Of a stretch of DNA of 64,000 nucleotides, positions 1-12,400 are shown piece by piece. Position numbers and translations under genes: made by a program. The notes under the pieces are model-generated. The model was given only the letters and a program-made list of their open reading frames with translations, was not told where the DNA came from and did no database searches. Within the stretch, counting starts at the first letter, position 1; each line of letters starts with the position of its first letter. The stretch covers positions 125,698,582-125,762,581 of the forward strand of contig NC_082683.1 of assembly GCF_949987515.2 (NCBI RefSeq). The letters are read 5' to 3'. The DNA comes from Delphinus delphis (lineage: Eukaryota; Chordata; Mammalia; Artiodactyla; Delphinidae).

Positions 1-1584
1 TTCTTAGTTTAAGCAGCCAGATACAAGGTTAGACTTTTCACATAAAAGTACTAGAAAGAAATGACATGATTTGAGGTTCAAAAATATGGACAGTTGGTCT
101 GGATTATCACTGTATGGTTTTGACTCAGTAATTGATACCAGAGGAACACCTCTTCCCAGAATTCTGGAAGCTCAGCCACAGAGAGGATAGGATGACCAAT
201 CATGGCTTCCTATGTGAATTCACCATATGAATCAGGATTTTGCCCTATGTGATTCTGCCTCCAAAATTCTGCTTGTTATTCTTGTTGTTAATTACAGAAG
301 AAAGAACAAACTCCAAAGCATAAGCACAGTGTGACACAGGAAAGCCAGCAACCAAGTTAGTGTTCTACCCAAGAGCAGGACAATTAATGTTGGAAAGACT
401 GCTACTTCCTTTGGGGTTTCAGTCAGCAGCAGTTCTCTAAGGGTGTGGGTGTGACCTAGATTATCACCTTGAAATACAATATTTTAAATGTATTTAAATG
501 TACAATATTTAAATAAGAAGGCCCTCCATTTTTGTACAAAAAAAAAAGGGGGACTTCTTATTATTACAAGACCAAGATGCAATGCCCTCCAAAATAACCC
601 AATTACAAAGAAAAGGTTTTGAAAGGGTAATGTTATACACTAAAAGGCTTAAAACATTACAATATCTTCTTGGCAGATTGCTTTGGTTTCGAAACTGTAA
701 AAGAGGAACACATCGTTCACAATTGCTTAAACTGTGATGTTAAGTTACAAAAAAACTTAAGTCACACTAAGAGGTTTACCATGAAAAGAAATAAAAACAT
801 AACGAACTGGAAATATTGAGTAGAACCTATGATTTGTTTAATTTCTGTGAAGTCTTATTTTTAACCTTTCAATTAGGAAAAATAGTTTGCAACTCAAATA
901 GAGTTTTATTATTTAACCCCCCTCTAAGTCACATATGCCTTTTAATAGTGACTCTATCAAAATAGCCAGAGTAGACCACATCCCAGGGAGTGATTAAGAA
1001 TGGGAGAAAAATGAAGAGTCACACGAAGCAGAAAAAAGGTACAAGAACAACAATGTTGCATTTTTATGAACTGATGATGTTTTGAAAGTCATTTATAAGA
1101 AAACAACAAAATTATACAGTTGTTATCGAATAACCTGCTTATAATAAAGTATACAGTGTAAACCTTTAGTTTTAGAAGATGAAGTTATGTGGACATGGAA
1201 TAAATAATATGTAACTAGAAGTTTAATAAAATACTAGACTTCTAAAAATCTGGAACAGGAGTGAAGAGGTAGGTACCTGGTGCTTTTGAATCAATCAATA
1301 TATTAAATCAACTATCAATCATACTAACAAAACTGTATTAACAGCAAACTTGAAACAGCATCTAGCCAAACACTATTGTCTATATCCTCAGAATGATAAA
1401 CTTGTATTACTGGAGGCAAAATGGGCATCCACCAAGCTTATTTTATTCATTATGCTATTCTATTAATTGTATTTACCTACCTGAAGTAAAAAAAAAAAAG
1501 CAGTGCAATTGCAAAGGGAATGCTCTCTAAAAGAAATAGATTGTCCTCCCTGGAAAAGCCCACCGGTCGCCATGCCTGCCTTAC
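1..1584 (-). other. F5: F5 intron 1 (5' part, truncated by window edge)
   Basis: This lies directly downstream, on the minus strand, of the F5 exon 1 donor, so it is the first part of F5 intron 1. It is AT-rich and has no long open frame. I see no recognisable young SINE or L1 in it. The only low-complexity features are a short A run near 538-548 and another near 1489-1499. Exon 2 of F5 must lie outside the window. Confidence 0.8.
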
Positions 1585-1742
1585 CTAAGGTATGTGGACT
1601 CGGGGCGATAGTTCCAACTGATGCTCTGAGCAGCCACGTAGAACTGCCTTAGCCGCGCTGCTTCAGCCCCTAGGCTCCCCCAGCCTGCCCAGCTGGAGCC
1701 CAGGACCACGAGGACCCAGAGGCAAGGGCAAGCTGGGAACAT
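1585..1742 (-). CDS. F5: Coagulation factor V, coding exon 1
   Basis: Factor V is the plasma cofactor that, once activated, joins factor Xa in the prothrombinase complex on membranes. The minus-strand frame starts at ATG 1740-1742 and gives [20 protein letters not shown], then a short linker ending GAEA. That is a typical 28-residue secretion signal, followed by the mature start [20 protein letters not shown]. This matches the remembered human factor V N-terminus closely, with the same 52 full codons plus two bases before the splice. The exon ends at 1585 with a good donor (CTTAG/GTAAGG). Only this exon is in the window; the rest of the gene continues to the left. It is in tandem with SELP, whose 3' end lies about 4 kb upstream of this start, matching the known mammalian order F5-SELP. 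Compared with human, the sequence after PE reads STYL instead of PTNS. Confidence 0.95.
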
Positions 1743-1960
1743 GGTTCCTTTCCTGCCTCTGCCTCAGCCGATTGCGCCCGGCTTGGCCGGGCTTGGCCGC
1801 TGTCGGGACTGCAGTGAGCGCCGCGCGGCTGCGGGTGGCAGTGTCCTCCTCCTGTACAGCTCCCCCAGGCGTCGCGGCAGCTGCAGCCCACGCTGTCCCC
1901 ACCTCCTGGGGCCTTTCCAGGCTGGGGTTGACTAGGTCACTGCTCCAGATGACAGGAGGT
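1743..1960 (-). promoter_or_regulatory. F5: F5 5'UTR and proximal promoter, GC-rich
   Basis: The 200 or so bases upstream of the F5 start codon are strongly GC-rich and contain many CpGs, especially around 1770-1900, unlike the AT-rich flanks. They contain a short direct repeat, ggcttggccg followed by ggcttggccg, at about 1779-1800. I cannot place the transcription start from sequence alone. The position directly in front of F5 exon 1 supports a promoter/5'UTR role. Confidence 0.6.
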
Positions 1961-2385
1961 ATTAGGGAGAGCAACCAGGTTAGTGACTGTTTTACTACCA
2001 GTGGAGAAAGGGCAGCAATCAGCGGCTCTAGCAGGCAGGACAGTGCTCAGGGATTCATGAGACGGGGCAACACTGTCCCCGCCCCCCCAGCTTCCATCTG
2101 CTGACCCCACGGCTCAGTAGCCCCTCATCAGACCCCGCCGCCATAAACACTGCCTGGGGCAGAGTTCACACTTACCAGGAGCTCTGCAATTCCCAGGGCA
2201 GTGGGACCCAAATCCCTTCACCACACTGCTCTCCTTCTGATCTGAGGAAGAGGGCCCTATGCCCTGTTACTGGGCACAGAAATATTGTATTTTCAGGTGG
2301 TGAAGAAGCAAGGGGATGGTCACGTGAATGGGGCCTGCTGGCCTGGCCCATTTTACTGACTTCTACCCATGCACAGTTCTGTCTT

Positions 2386-2787
2386 TTAAAAAATATATAT
2401 GTATATTGAAATATAGTTGATTCAATGTTGTGTTAGTTTCAGGTATACAGCAAAGTGATTCATATATATGAATATATATATATATGAATATATATATATA
2501 TATATACAAATTATTTTTAGATTATTTTCCACTATAGGTTATTATAAAATATTGAGTAGAGTTCCCTGTGCTATACAGTAGGTCCTTGCTGTTTACCTAT
2601 TTTATATATAGTAGTATGTATATTTTAATCCCAAACTCCTAATTTATTGCTCCCCCCTTTCCCCTTTAGTAACCATAAGTTTGTTTTCTACGTCTGTGAG
2701 TCTATTTCTGTTTTGTAAGTAAGTTCCTTTGTATCATTTTTTTAGATTCCACATATAAGCGATATATGATATTTGTCTTTCTCTGTT
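2386..2787 (-). mobile_element. L1 3'-end fragment with 15-bp target-site duplication
   Basis: This is the 3' tail of a cetartiodactyl L1 in minus orientation, closely related to the copy at 63.67-64.0 kb (shared text such as ttcccaaactcct and agtaggtccttg). It is flanked by a perfect 15-base target-site duplication, gcacagttctgtctt, at 2371-2385 and 2788-2802. An internal AT run (about 2460-2508) is a (TA)n expansion. It sits in the F5-SELP intergenic interval. Confidence 0.85.
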
Positions 2788-2865
2788 GCACAGTTCTGTC
2801 TTGATAAGGGCCTGTGGCCACCTAAGGCAGTGACAGAGGAGAGGGCTTAAAGAGCTTCACTGAGA

Positions 2866-3066
2866 GAATCAGACCAGATTTCAATCCCACTTACTAGCTG
2901 TGTTCTCTTGGATACATTACACAACCTCTCTGGAGCTCAATTCTGACACCTGCAAAACAGGGATGATAATAATAGTTTTTTCCAATAGGGTGGTTGGCAG
3001 GATAAAATAACACTGTGAAGTATATAATTCCTAGCAATTGGAAAGCACACAGCACGTGTTGATTAC
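2866..3066 (+). repeat. MIR-type ancient SINE
   Basis: The sequence has the usual MIR core order: a region like cttactagctgtgt, then ttacacaacctctctgagct-like text, then a 'tgcaaaacagggatgataat' type block. It is diverged and has no visible target-site duplication. The family was called by eye. Confidence 0.65.
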
Positions 3067-3800
3067 TATGATTATATTTTTCCTGCCTCCAGGGCCCTTT
3101 GTGTATCTCGGAGGATCTTGCTATTTCACGTGGCCTTAAGATATGATTTTGCTATTTATAGAGAATCTGAAAATTATCTTGTCTGAAGCATCATTATAAC
3201 TTATCCCAGGTCCCCTGAATCTACATGCCTCCAAGCTTCTATGATTTGTCTCAACAGATTCAATAAATTGTAATGTAGCACCTCACATGAGATCTCTATG
3301 ATGTCTTCAGTCTCCTCAACATAAGGTCTCTGTCTTTGCTTCTTGGCCGATATTATTTGATCAACTCAGACTGTCCACTCTCTAAAGTCCAATCAGAATT
3401 CTATCTCCTTGATTCTGGGCCAACTTGACTTTTCCATTTTATGAATTCCTACCACATGCTTCAAATAACATACTGATGTTGACTACTCTCTATCACTTTG
3501 TATTGGTGTCTATTGTGTCCCCAACTAGATTATAAGCTATTCAAGAACAGGAACAGTGAATGCCTTATCCTTCTGTATCTATAGTATCAGTGGTTCGCAA
3601 AGCTGATAAACCATCAGAATTCCCTGGGACGATTTTACAAAAGGCAGATTCTGGCTCAGGAGACAGGGTGATAATCATCGTCCTATAACACAGAGCCTAG
3701 TGATTGGCATAAAGTAAGCAGTCAGAGATGCTATGTACAGTATAGGAGTGAAACTTTTTAAAAGCAATGTGTCCCTAAATCCCAAGGTTACTACCAAAAA

Positions 3801-4739
3801 TTTTTTTAACATCTTTATTGGAGTATAATTGCTTTACAATGGTGTGTTAGTTTCTGCTTTACAACAAAATGAATCAGTTATATATATACATATGTTCCTA
3901 TATCTCTTCCCTCTTGCATCTCCCTCCCTCCCCCCCTCCCTATCCCACCCCTCCAGGCGGTCACAAAGCACCGAGCTGATCTCCCTGTGCTATGCGGCTG
4001 CTTCCCACTAGCTATCTACCGTACGTTTGGTAGTGTATATATGTCCATGCCTCTCTCGCGCTTTGTCACAGCTTACCCTTCCCCCTCCCCATATCCTCAA
4101 GTCCATTCTCTAGTAGGTCTGTGTCTTTATTCCTGTTTTACCCCTAGGTTCTTCATGACATTTTTTTTCTTAAATTCCATATATATGTGTTAGCATACGG
4201 TATTTGTCTCTCTCTTTCTGACTTACTTCACTCTGTATGACAGACTCTAGGTCTATCCACCTCATTACAAATAGCTCATTTTCGTTTCTTTTTATGGCGA
4301 GTAATATTCCATTGTATATATGTGCCACATCTTCTTTATCCATTCATCCGATGATGGACACTTAGGTTGTTTCCATCTCCGGGCTATTGTAAATAGAGCT
4401 GCAATGAACATTTTGGTACATGACTCTTTTTGAATTATGGTTTTCTCAGGGTATATGCCCAGTAGTGGGATTGCTGGGTCATATGGTAGTTCTATTTTTA
4501 GCTTTTTAAGGAACCTCCATACTGTTCTCCATGGTGGCTGTATCAATTTACATTCCCACCAACAGTGCAAGAGGGTTCCCTTTTCTCCACACCCTCTCCA
4601 GCATTTATTGTTTCTAGATTTTTTGATGATGGCCATTCTGACTGGTGTGAGATGATATCTCATTGTAGTTTTGATTTGCATTTCCCTAATGATTAATGAT
4701 GTTGAGCATTCTTTCATGTGTTTGTTGGCAGTCTGTATG
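3801..4739 (-). mobile_element. 5'-truncated L1 with intact target-site duplication
   Basis: This young L1 is in minus orientation: a T-rich head at 3801 (the A tail), the 3'UTR, then the C-terminal part of ORF2, readable on the minus strand from about 4747 to 4292 with motifs such as [17 protein letters not shown] and [12 protein letters not shown]. It is 5'-truncated inside ORF2, so endonuclease and reverse transcriptase are missing. The duplicated target actaccaaaa(a)tt is at 3790-3801 and 4740-4751. It adds nearly 1 kb to the F5-SELP spacer. Confidence 0.9.
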
Positions 4740-4789
4740 ACTACCAAAATTCTTGCAAAATCTTGTAACCTTTAGTTAGACTTTCATCA

Positions 4790-4825
4790 TTTTTATTTGC
4801 ATTTTTATTTGCATTTTTATTTGCA
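4790..4825 (+). repeat. Three exact copies of a 12-bp unit
   Basis: The unit tttttatttgca occurs three times head to tail without mismatch, just outside the L1 target-site duplication. Each unit contains ATTTGCAT-like octamer text across its junction. It is probably a simple minisatellite. Confidence 0.9.
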
Positions 4826-5699
4826 TGTTTACTTAGTCTGTGTGACGTGTTCATTGCCTCACATTTCACAGAGAGGGCAACTATATTGTTTGGCTCTATA
4901 TTTTTTGTATCAGTTTCAGACAACTACTGAGTAACTTTCAATAACCTATTTATTAAGCATGTGAATTAAAGAACGTGTAAAACACACTCAGGTGATGAAG
5001 ACATTTTTCTGCTTCTCTGATTTTCTTGTGTGTTTATGGTGGTGGTAAGATACATATTTGCTCACTGAAGGGTTGAGCTTGTCATTGGGACTACTGTGAT
5101 TGTGCATTACATTCATGTATGAAAGTGACGGACACAGATCTTATTCAACAAAATGTCAAATAATAGAACATGGCATTTGGGGGAATCCTTTTAATTAGAC
5201 ATTTGAGTATTGGTCTTTGGGTTGTCTGGGGGAGAATGACCGGTGGAGGGAAGGTCTACAGTGACATGTACCTTCCTGTCTCGATCCTTAGTCTTCTGCA
5301 GCCTCTGGTGCCATCCAGAGGCTCCTCTTGAAGCCTCGCAGCAGAGGTCTAAAAGCCTTCACAAACAGCAAGCAGTGAAGACCCAGGAAATCCTACAGAA
5401 ATTCCCTCAAGTCAGAGAGGCCTCCTGCCTTCCAGCAAAGTAGAGGATGATTTCCTCCAATCCAAAAATAAAGAGGCATTCTTATTTTTCTGCAGTCTGG
5501 TCTTCTGGTGAGTCAGATGCTCCAGGCTCTAGTTAATTAGTATCTCAAGAGACAGCGGGGGCAAAGCCCGCAGACGACGGCAGAAACATTCAGTCCCAGC
5601 TTCTGAGGCTCGTGTTGGAGGAAGAGGAACTGGAGCAGGAAGGGGTGGTGGGCGGAGAGTTGGGGCTTGTGATACAGTCCTTCTGCTCTGGTCCACAGC
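4826..5699. other. F5-SELP intergenic DNA, no gene seen
   Basis: No repeat family or splice-bounded coding exon was recognised here. The open frame on the plus strand at 5243-5443 is short and resembles no family known to me. The stretch nearest 5700 is the region immediately downstream of the SELP polyadenylation site. Confidence 0.6.
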
Positions 5700-5854
5700 T
5701 AATCTAAAGGAAATTCCATGCCCTTTATTCACAAGTATTTACAGAAAACTGCGGCAACTAAGCTACAGTTATAGTCAAGTCTGTCGGGAAGGCTGATGTT
5801 CAAAATTAGGATTCTGTGGAGGTTCAGTGAGGTGACCAAGAGAAGGACGGGTCT
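5700..5854 (-). other. SELP: SELP exon 16, 3'UTR only
   Basis: A clean acceptor (ctcattttcag/AGAC) at 5855-5856 begins a non-coding last exon after the stop-codon exon. Human SELP also has its stop in the penultimate exon and a separate 3'UTR exon. It ends about 10-25 bases after an AATAAA signal. The exact cleavage position is estimated. If this polyA site is the main one the 3'UTR is short; a later site further left cannot be excluded. Confidence 0.7.
5724..5729 (-). terminator. SELP: Polyadenylation signal AATAAA for SELP
   Basis: Canonical AATAAA on the minus strand, within the last exon and about 125 bases after its acceptor. A T/G-rich stretch (ttcctttagatt and beyond) follows on the minus strand, as expected downstream of a cleavage site. 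Confidence 0.65.
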
Positions 5855-6439
5855 CTGAAAATGAGACAAAAAATTAAAATAATTATATTTTCCCCAAAAA
5901 GATAAAAGAAAGCTCTCATCCTATGTACCCCCTAAGGCTTAGTATAATCTTTTTCTAGATTCCAGATATTCTGCCATCTAGGCTACTTCTCTTAGGAAAC
6001 TCAATCATTCACTGAGCTTTTTGGGAGAGAGACGTTATCATATGACTTTTGTTTTCCTAGCAGGTCACCTAGGGAATTGGCTCCATAAAGTCTGTAACAT
6101 TTTTTCTAGCACTCGTGACTTCTGGTGATCCAGCAAAGCTGCAGTATCAGTACCACCTAGCAGCCAGTAATTGAGTGTCATACATCCTGACATAGGTTCT
6201 GTCTCATTAGAACATTTCTATCCTGGAGGAAATGGAAATCTTCTTATGATCTCACTTTCTATTGTCGCTCTACTGCTATACCTGTCCCCTACTGCCAACA
6301 CAATTTCCTGCATGGTTTGAACATTTAATACATGGTTAAAATGTGACTCATGATTATATAAAGAAAAGTCAAGCTTTATAGTCTTCCTTTTTCCCCTACT
6401 GTTCTATTTTCTTCAAAAATACTTTTGTAGACAACTTAC

Positions 6440-6495
6440 CTTAAGGGCTTGGGTCAAATGCAGCATTTGTAAAAACTCCGTATGTTCCTAGGTGG
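6440..6495 (-). CDS. SELP: SELP exon 15: cytoplasmic tail part 2 and stop
   Basis: The acceptor is tctcttctttag. The exon encodes [18 protein letters not shown] and TAA (6441-6443), then one base and the donor G/GTAAGT. The tail is identical to the remembered human tail, including the YGVF sorting signal for storage granules and internalisation. The stop codon one base before a splice junction matches the human arrangement with a separate 3'UTR exon. Confidence 0.95.
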
Positions 6496-9400
6496 CTAAA
6501 GAAGAGAAACACAAGGATGACCTGCCGTATTATGCTTTGTCCTTGACCCCAGTCCTGCACATAGTTCCTGCAGAGACCGTGGATTACCATCCCACCCCTG
6601 GAATTCTCTGCTTTTAGTCGGAAAGAGGAATAAAACCAAAGAGATTTTCAAGATCCCACTTAACAGCTCTGGGTAATTTGCGTTGCACTTTATACCCATG
6701 TTATTGTTGATGCTTTGGGTACTGAATATTTGCTATGCCCCTGCTGCAGCTTCTTCTTGGTGAATTATAAAATTCCAGCCTTGATACTTGATCACGTGGC
6801 AATAGTTTTCAAAGAATGGTAGTACTGCTCCCTATAGACATTTTTTGATTTTCCTAATGATCGAGACTTACTATTGACATTTAAGCAGGGACCATGGGTG
6901 CTGGATGTCCTAATATGCTTGGGGCGCAAAAGAATTCTCTTACACACTCCATATAACTTTAGAATAGCTACTCAACGTTCATGGAGGTGAAAAATCCCTG
7001 AGCCTGCAACTTAACTGCTTTACATATAAATATTAAATTTTTTGTGCATCTTTTAAAGTGTAATTGCCATGTGAATTAAGGGAAGATAATAACAGGTTTT
7101 CCAACTCTTTACCAGAGTTGTTCCTCATTTAAAAAAATCAGGTTGGTGTTGGCAATGGTTCTGATATTGCTTGAATCACTAACAGAATATTCCTCTCAGT
7201 TGACCTTTATGCTGTTGCCTTCATAGTGATTCTATTTGAATGAAGGTACAAGCATCTGACGACCCCATAGCATCTGCTAGTGTAGTGCCTCAGCTCTAGC
7301 ATTTTATTTCCAAGTCACTTTCCCTTGTATTGCTCCTTTATATTATCATTAGGGCACCTATTGATTTTTTTAAAACACTATGAAGGGCTTCCCTCATGGC
7401 GCAGTGGTTGAGAGTCTGCCTGCCGATGCAGGGGATGTGGGTTCGTGCCCCGGCCCGGGAAGATCCCACATGCCGCGGAGCGGCTGGGCCCGTGAGCCAT
7501 GGCCGCTGAGCCTGCGTGTCCAGAGCCTGTGCTCCACGACGGGAGAGGCCACAGCGGTGAGAGGCCCGCGTACCGTAAAAAAAAAAAAAAATTATGTATT
7601 GCTAGGACATATTATCTGTATATTTTCAGAACTAGTCAAGGGGACATTGCCAAAGATTTGTTTCAAAAAGAGGTCATCTGTATAATCATTCTGACATACT
7701 ACAGTGAATTAAAAAGTCAAACTAGAAAAACTTAATCATAAAACATTTCCATCTTACCTTTGAGGGTTCAAGGGGCTTTTTCCTTCATCTGAAATAAGCA
7801 AGAAGACACAGAAGATTGGTTTCAGAGTAAAAAATGAGATGAGGGAGAAAGGTCATCAGTGATAGGGATTATTGGGGAGAGTCAGCAGACTGATTTCCAG
7901 ATGGGCTCATTATAAGAGACGTGTAGGGAACATCCCCTCCCTAAGAGGTGGGACCTGTTTTAGGCTAAATTGAACGTTCAACGATATGTAACTCCAGAGT
8001 GCGCTCATCTTTCTCCTCTTCCCTTTCAGTAACAACCTCTCCTTCTACCTCTGGTCCCTTCCTTCATCTTCTTCGCTACTCTTGGTTGTTGTTGAGACCA
8101 TTGGTTCTCGAAACTCATTTCTTTGGCACTGGAGGCCCTCTATCTCTGCATCCTTTGTCACACTCCCTCAGTCATTATTTGGGCAAGCTAAGTGAGTAAG
8201 CAAATCCAACCCAACATAACAGTGGATGTTTTTCTCCCCGGATCACATATGTGATTGGGGGCCTCCTGTCTTAATCCAAGCAATGGACTCTGATAGTGGA
8301 AACTTTAAACATGGCAGCAGGTCTGTCAATCATCCCATGGGTAGATATAAAAGGAAAAGCATCTCATTCCTAAATACATTTAGAAAATATTAAGTGACAT
8401 GAAGATGAACAAGTATATTTATTACAGGGCATGACTGAGCCTTCAGTGTAATAATGAAAGTGCACTTTGAATTTGCAGGGGAGGGACACAGTATGCAGCA
8501 TTTTCCTAGTATTTGACCATAGAATCCTAGAAAGTTTAAAATCAAATTGGAACAGGTCAAGGGAAAATTCCTCATCTCCACAAATGAATTTATTTATTAT
8601 AAAGATATTGGAGGATGGGTGGCTGCTGGTCCCTCTCCACGGTTCAGAGGGTTCCCTGGAAATGTCTCAAAACTAAAGAAAGAGCTTGGGGAAAATGCAG
8701 GAATAGGGTGATTCCTACATGGTAATGGAGATGAGGATTCAGGTCTTAGGAGCTCTCACCTCTGCCTTTGGGATTTGGTTAACCAAGCACGGATGTTGCA
8801 TGGAGGGACTGGTTGTAGCTTTTTGGTCTTTAAGTAGTGTTACTGTTTGTCTATTGTCCTATTTACTCACTCACAGAAGAGTATATGAGGGAACATTAGA
8901 AAACCAGCCTAATGTGATGGTGGCTTTGTGAAGGGAGAGAGCATGAGAATAGGAAACAAGGGGTTCTTCCTCTGAGCAGTTAAAAATAGGTAGGGTGGGA
9001 GGGAGGGAGACACAAGAGGGAAGAGATATGGGGATATATGTATATGTATAACTGATTCACTTTATTATAAAGCAGAAACTAACACACCATTCTAAAGCAG
9101 TTATACTCCAGTAAAGATGTTAAAAAAAAATAGGTGTGGAAATCTCAATTCCATGAGAATGCTGGCAGGTACTTTTAACATAGCCACTTTCTGTTCCTGG
9201 ATTTGAGCATCCCTGACCCCTCTGATACCCCCACTTACTTTCCATGCGGAAAGATGAAGAGACCCATTAGCTTATTAGAAGAGGATTGGCTTATTATTGG
9301 CTTCTCTTGTTGCGGAGCACAGGCTCTAGGCATGCAGGCTTCAGTAGTTGTGGCATATGGGTTCAATAGTGTGGCGTGCGGGCTCTAGAGCACATGCTCA

Positions 9401-12400
9401 GAAGTTGTGGTGCATGGGCTTAGTTGCTCCGCGGCATGGGGATCTTCCCGGACCAGTACTCAAACCTGTGTCCCCTGCACTGGCAGGCGGATTCTTAACC
9501 ACTGTACAGGGAAGCCCCTTGTTTTCTTTTAATGCAAATGTTTTCAGACATGAACTACTGAAGTTGTCGTTTCACTGCCCTGCCCCAAATCGCATGAAAG
9601 AAGAAACTAAGGAGAATATTCTTTCCTATTTACCTTTTTGTCTGCAACGCTTTCTTAGCAGAGCCAGGAGTAGCCCACCCGTCACTAAACCTGTTGTAGA
9701 AGCCACTGCTCCACCAAAATAAGTCAAGGCTTCCTGGATAGTCAATGGCCCCGCTGCAAAATAAACACATGCACGCGTGCAAGACATAAGAAGGGTATTG
9801 TGCAGAAGACCATCATTCCCCCAGGAGGTCCCCAAGAACTCTAAGATGTGAGATCAAGTAAGTCATCAAAGGTCCTGGCAGTGCTAACAACCCGGCACAA
9901 AAACATCTGGAAGTCATAAACCACTGCAACAGAATGGGATGCACGCAGGGCCTGATTTTCTTCCTAATGCTTAAATATCAAACGTAATTTCCAAAGGAGT
10001 CAGGGTAAGGACTCAATAAAAGGAATTAGATGATTAAATGGTAGACACAATAAATGGAAGTTTGGATAAACAAAGTAAACTTTGGGTAATTGTGGGGGGG
10101 GCAATTGAACATTTTTATGGGATGAAAAGTAGTTACAACAAGCTGCTAGAGAAAAGAAATGGAAAAAAGGGAGGGGGATGACATAAACCTTACAAACAGA
10201 TGGAGCTTAATTAAGGAAGATATACTGTATTTTTGGAGGTATATGTTAAACAAAGATCTTCTGAGCTAATAAATCAGGATTCTGCACTAAATAACCTTCA
10301 GTTTAAAACATTTTGAAACTTCAAGAGGTACTACACACAGATTATAAAGAAATGAGAGCATTCATTTCACAAACTGGAGCTTTGAAAAAGGAGTGGTGAC
10401 TGTTTACACAGAGTCACTGAATTTGATTCCCACTGCATGAGGTACAGAGATGCTGTCTGATTCATTGTGAAACAATTATTAAATGCAGGGGAAAACCCAG
10501 TGATGGAAAAAGCAACCACTGTCAGAAATACTCAGAGGAGAAACACTGATTTCATTATTTTCCATATCAAAGCGACTTCCTAACCCAGATGAGAAATAAA
10601 CCTTGGCACGCTGGCACGATAGCTGACCACTGGCCATTCTCTTGGCACACTGTTCTCGCTGAGCCACTAAGTAAACGGCCCTCTGGGCAACGGAAGCTGC
10701 AGGTGGATCCATAGCTGAAATTTCCCCGAGGGTTGGAGCAGTTCATCACGATTGGCTCAGTCACGTGTAGCTTGGAGCATTTGACAGCTGCAGAAAAAAA
10801 GAAGGCAGGAAAAACAAACATATAGAATGAACACAAAAGAGAGTATGGATTCATTTGAAACCTGGCTAGCATTGCCATTAGATGAGGTAGAATACAAAAG
10901 ATCAGAAAGGAAATGAGCTACTTTTGGCATTCCCACTAGCCCTTCCAGCATCACATGTACTAAGATAGACACTCAAAGAATGACAGCCAAAGAACTAGGA
11001 TGGGCACATAGTGGCAATTCAATAAATACCTGCCAGTGGATTGGTCGATCTTACCTACCAAAATACTATTTACAAAATTTTGCTTCTCAAGAATACTGTT
11101 GTCCTAAATGTCATTATTACTACCATTGACAATAAGCTGGCATGTCAGCACATATTTCTTAAAATAACAAGTGTTCAGCATAGCTGGCCTCTGGACGATT
11201 GAAAGAGGTAGAGACTTCCATACTCGTTAAACTATTTGTCAGGGAATTTCAGGCTATTCTCCTAAATTTGTGGATAGAAAACTAAATATAAGTCAAATTT
11301 AACTCAACTCAGGAGACTGAATTTAACTCAGGCAAATGTTATTGAGCAACAGTGACATTTGCAAAGCACTGTGCTGTGCTTCCTAGGGAATACAGTGATG
11401 AAGGAGACACAGTGCTTCGTGCAGAGGGCGATAGGTCTTCAAGAGGTATCAGTCATGATTTATCTTTTTATTTAGCTTCCAATTATGAAAATACGGAATA
11501 TTTACACTGCCACATCATTAACAGAATTGTAACTTATATTTCACAATTCAGATAGCTGGTCTCGTGTTCAGCGTGTGTATTGTTCTAACACGTTTTGGAC
11601 ATTTACATATGTTTCCTCCTTTAGGTCTTTGAGTACCAGGGCACTACCTCGTGACATAAGGAAGGGGAAAAGTTGGTATGCTTCTTGCACATTGCTTCTA
11701 ATTGGGATTGGTGTGGATTTCATGGAGGAGTTGACACTTGAAGGGGTCATTGGGGTGGGATGGGATTTCGACAGGCATGTACAGTGACTAGCTTGCTGGA
11801 AGAGAGCATCAGAACTGCCTGTTCCTTTTCACATTACCTCTGCATGCTGGAGCTCCTGCTGTCCATTGTCCAGAAGGTCTGCATCGGAGAGCACTATCTC
11901 CCATGAGTGTGAATCCAGCTTTGCATGCAAAGTGGCAAGTGGTATTCAAACCAAAGTTTCCCAGACGATGCTGACAGGACATTGTTCCTTGCTTTGGAGT
12001 GACGAGGGATGGGCATTGCACCTCTACAGTAGGAGCTGATACTATGTCTGTTGTGAGAAAATGTTTCAATTTAGAGCTCCCAATTAGAAGGAGCACAACA
12101 GAGTTAAGACTGACACGGGGGGCTTCCCTGGTGGGGCAGTGGTTGAGAGTCCACCTGCCGATGCAGGGGACACGGGTTCGTGCCCTGGTCCGGGAAGATC
12201 CCACATGCCGCGGAGCGGCTAGGCCCGTGAGCCATGGCCGCTGAGCCTGCACGTCCAGAGCCTGTGCTCCACAACGGGAGAGGCCACAACAGTGAGAGGC
12301 CCGCGTACCACCAAAAAAAAAAAAAAAAGACTGACATGGAATAACTGCCTTCCACTCCTTTCATAATCAGGGAGGTTCTAGCAATAGCTCCTTAAGGAAG

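Larger units (their letters stand above)
7789..9633 (-). other. SELP: SELP intron 13
   Basis: This interval contains a short L1 3' end (about 8993-9131) and an older CHR-related SINE in minus orientation (9301-9518). The rest (7.8-8.9 kb) shows nothing I recognise. Confidence 0.8.

Noticed and set aside
1663..1974. 103-codon minus-strand frame across the F5 start
   Set aside because: It is out of frame with the clear factor V signal peptide and reflects GC-rich sequence with few stops.
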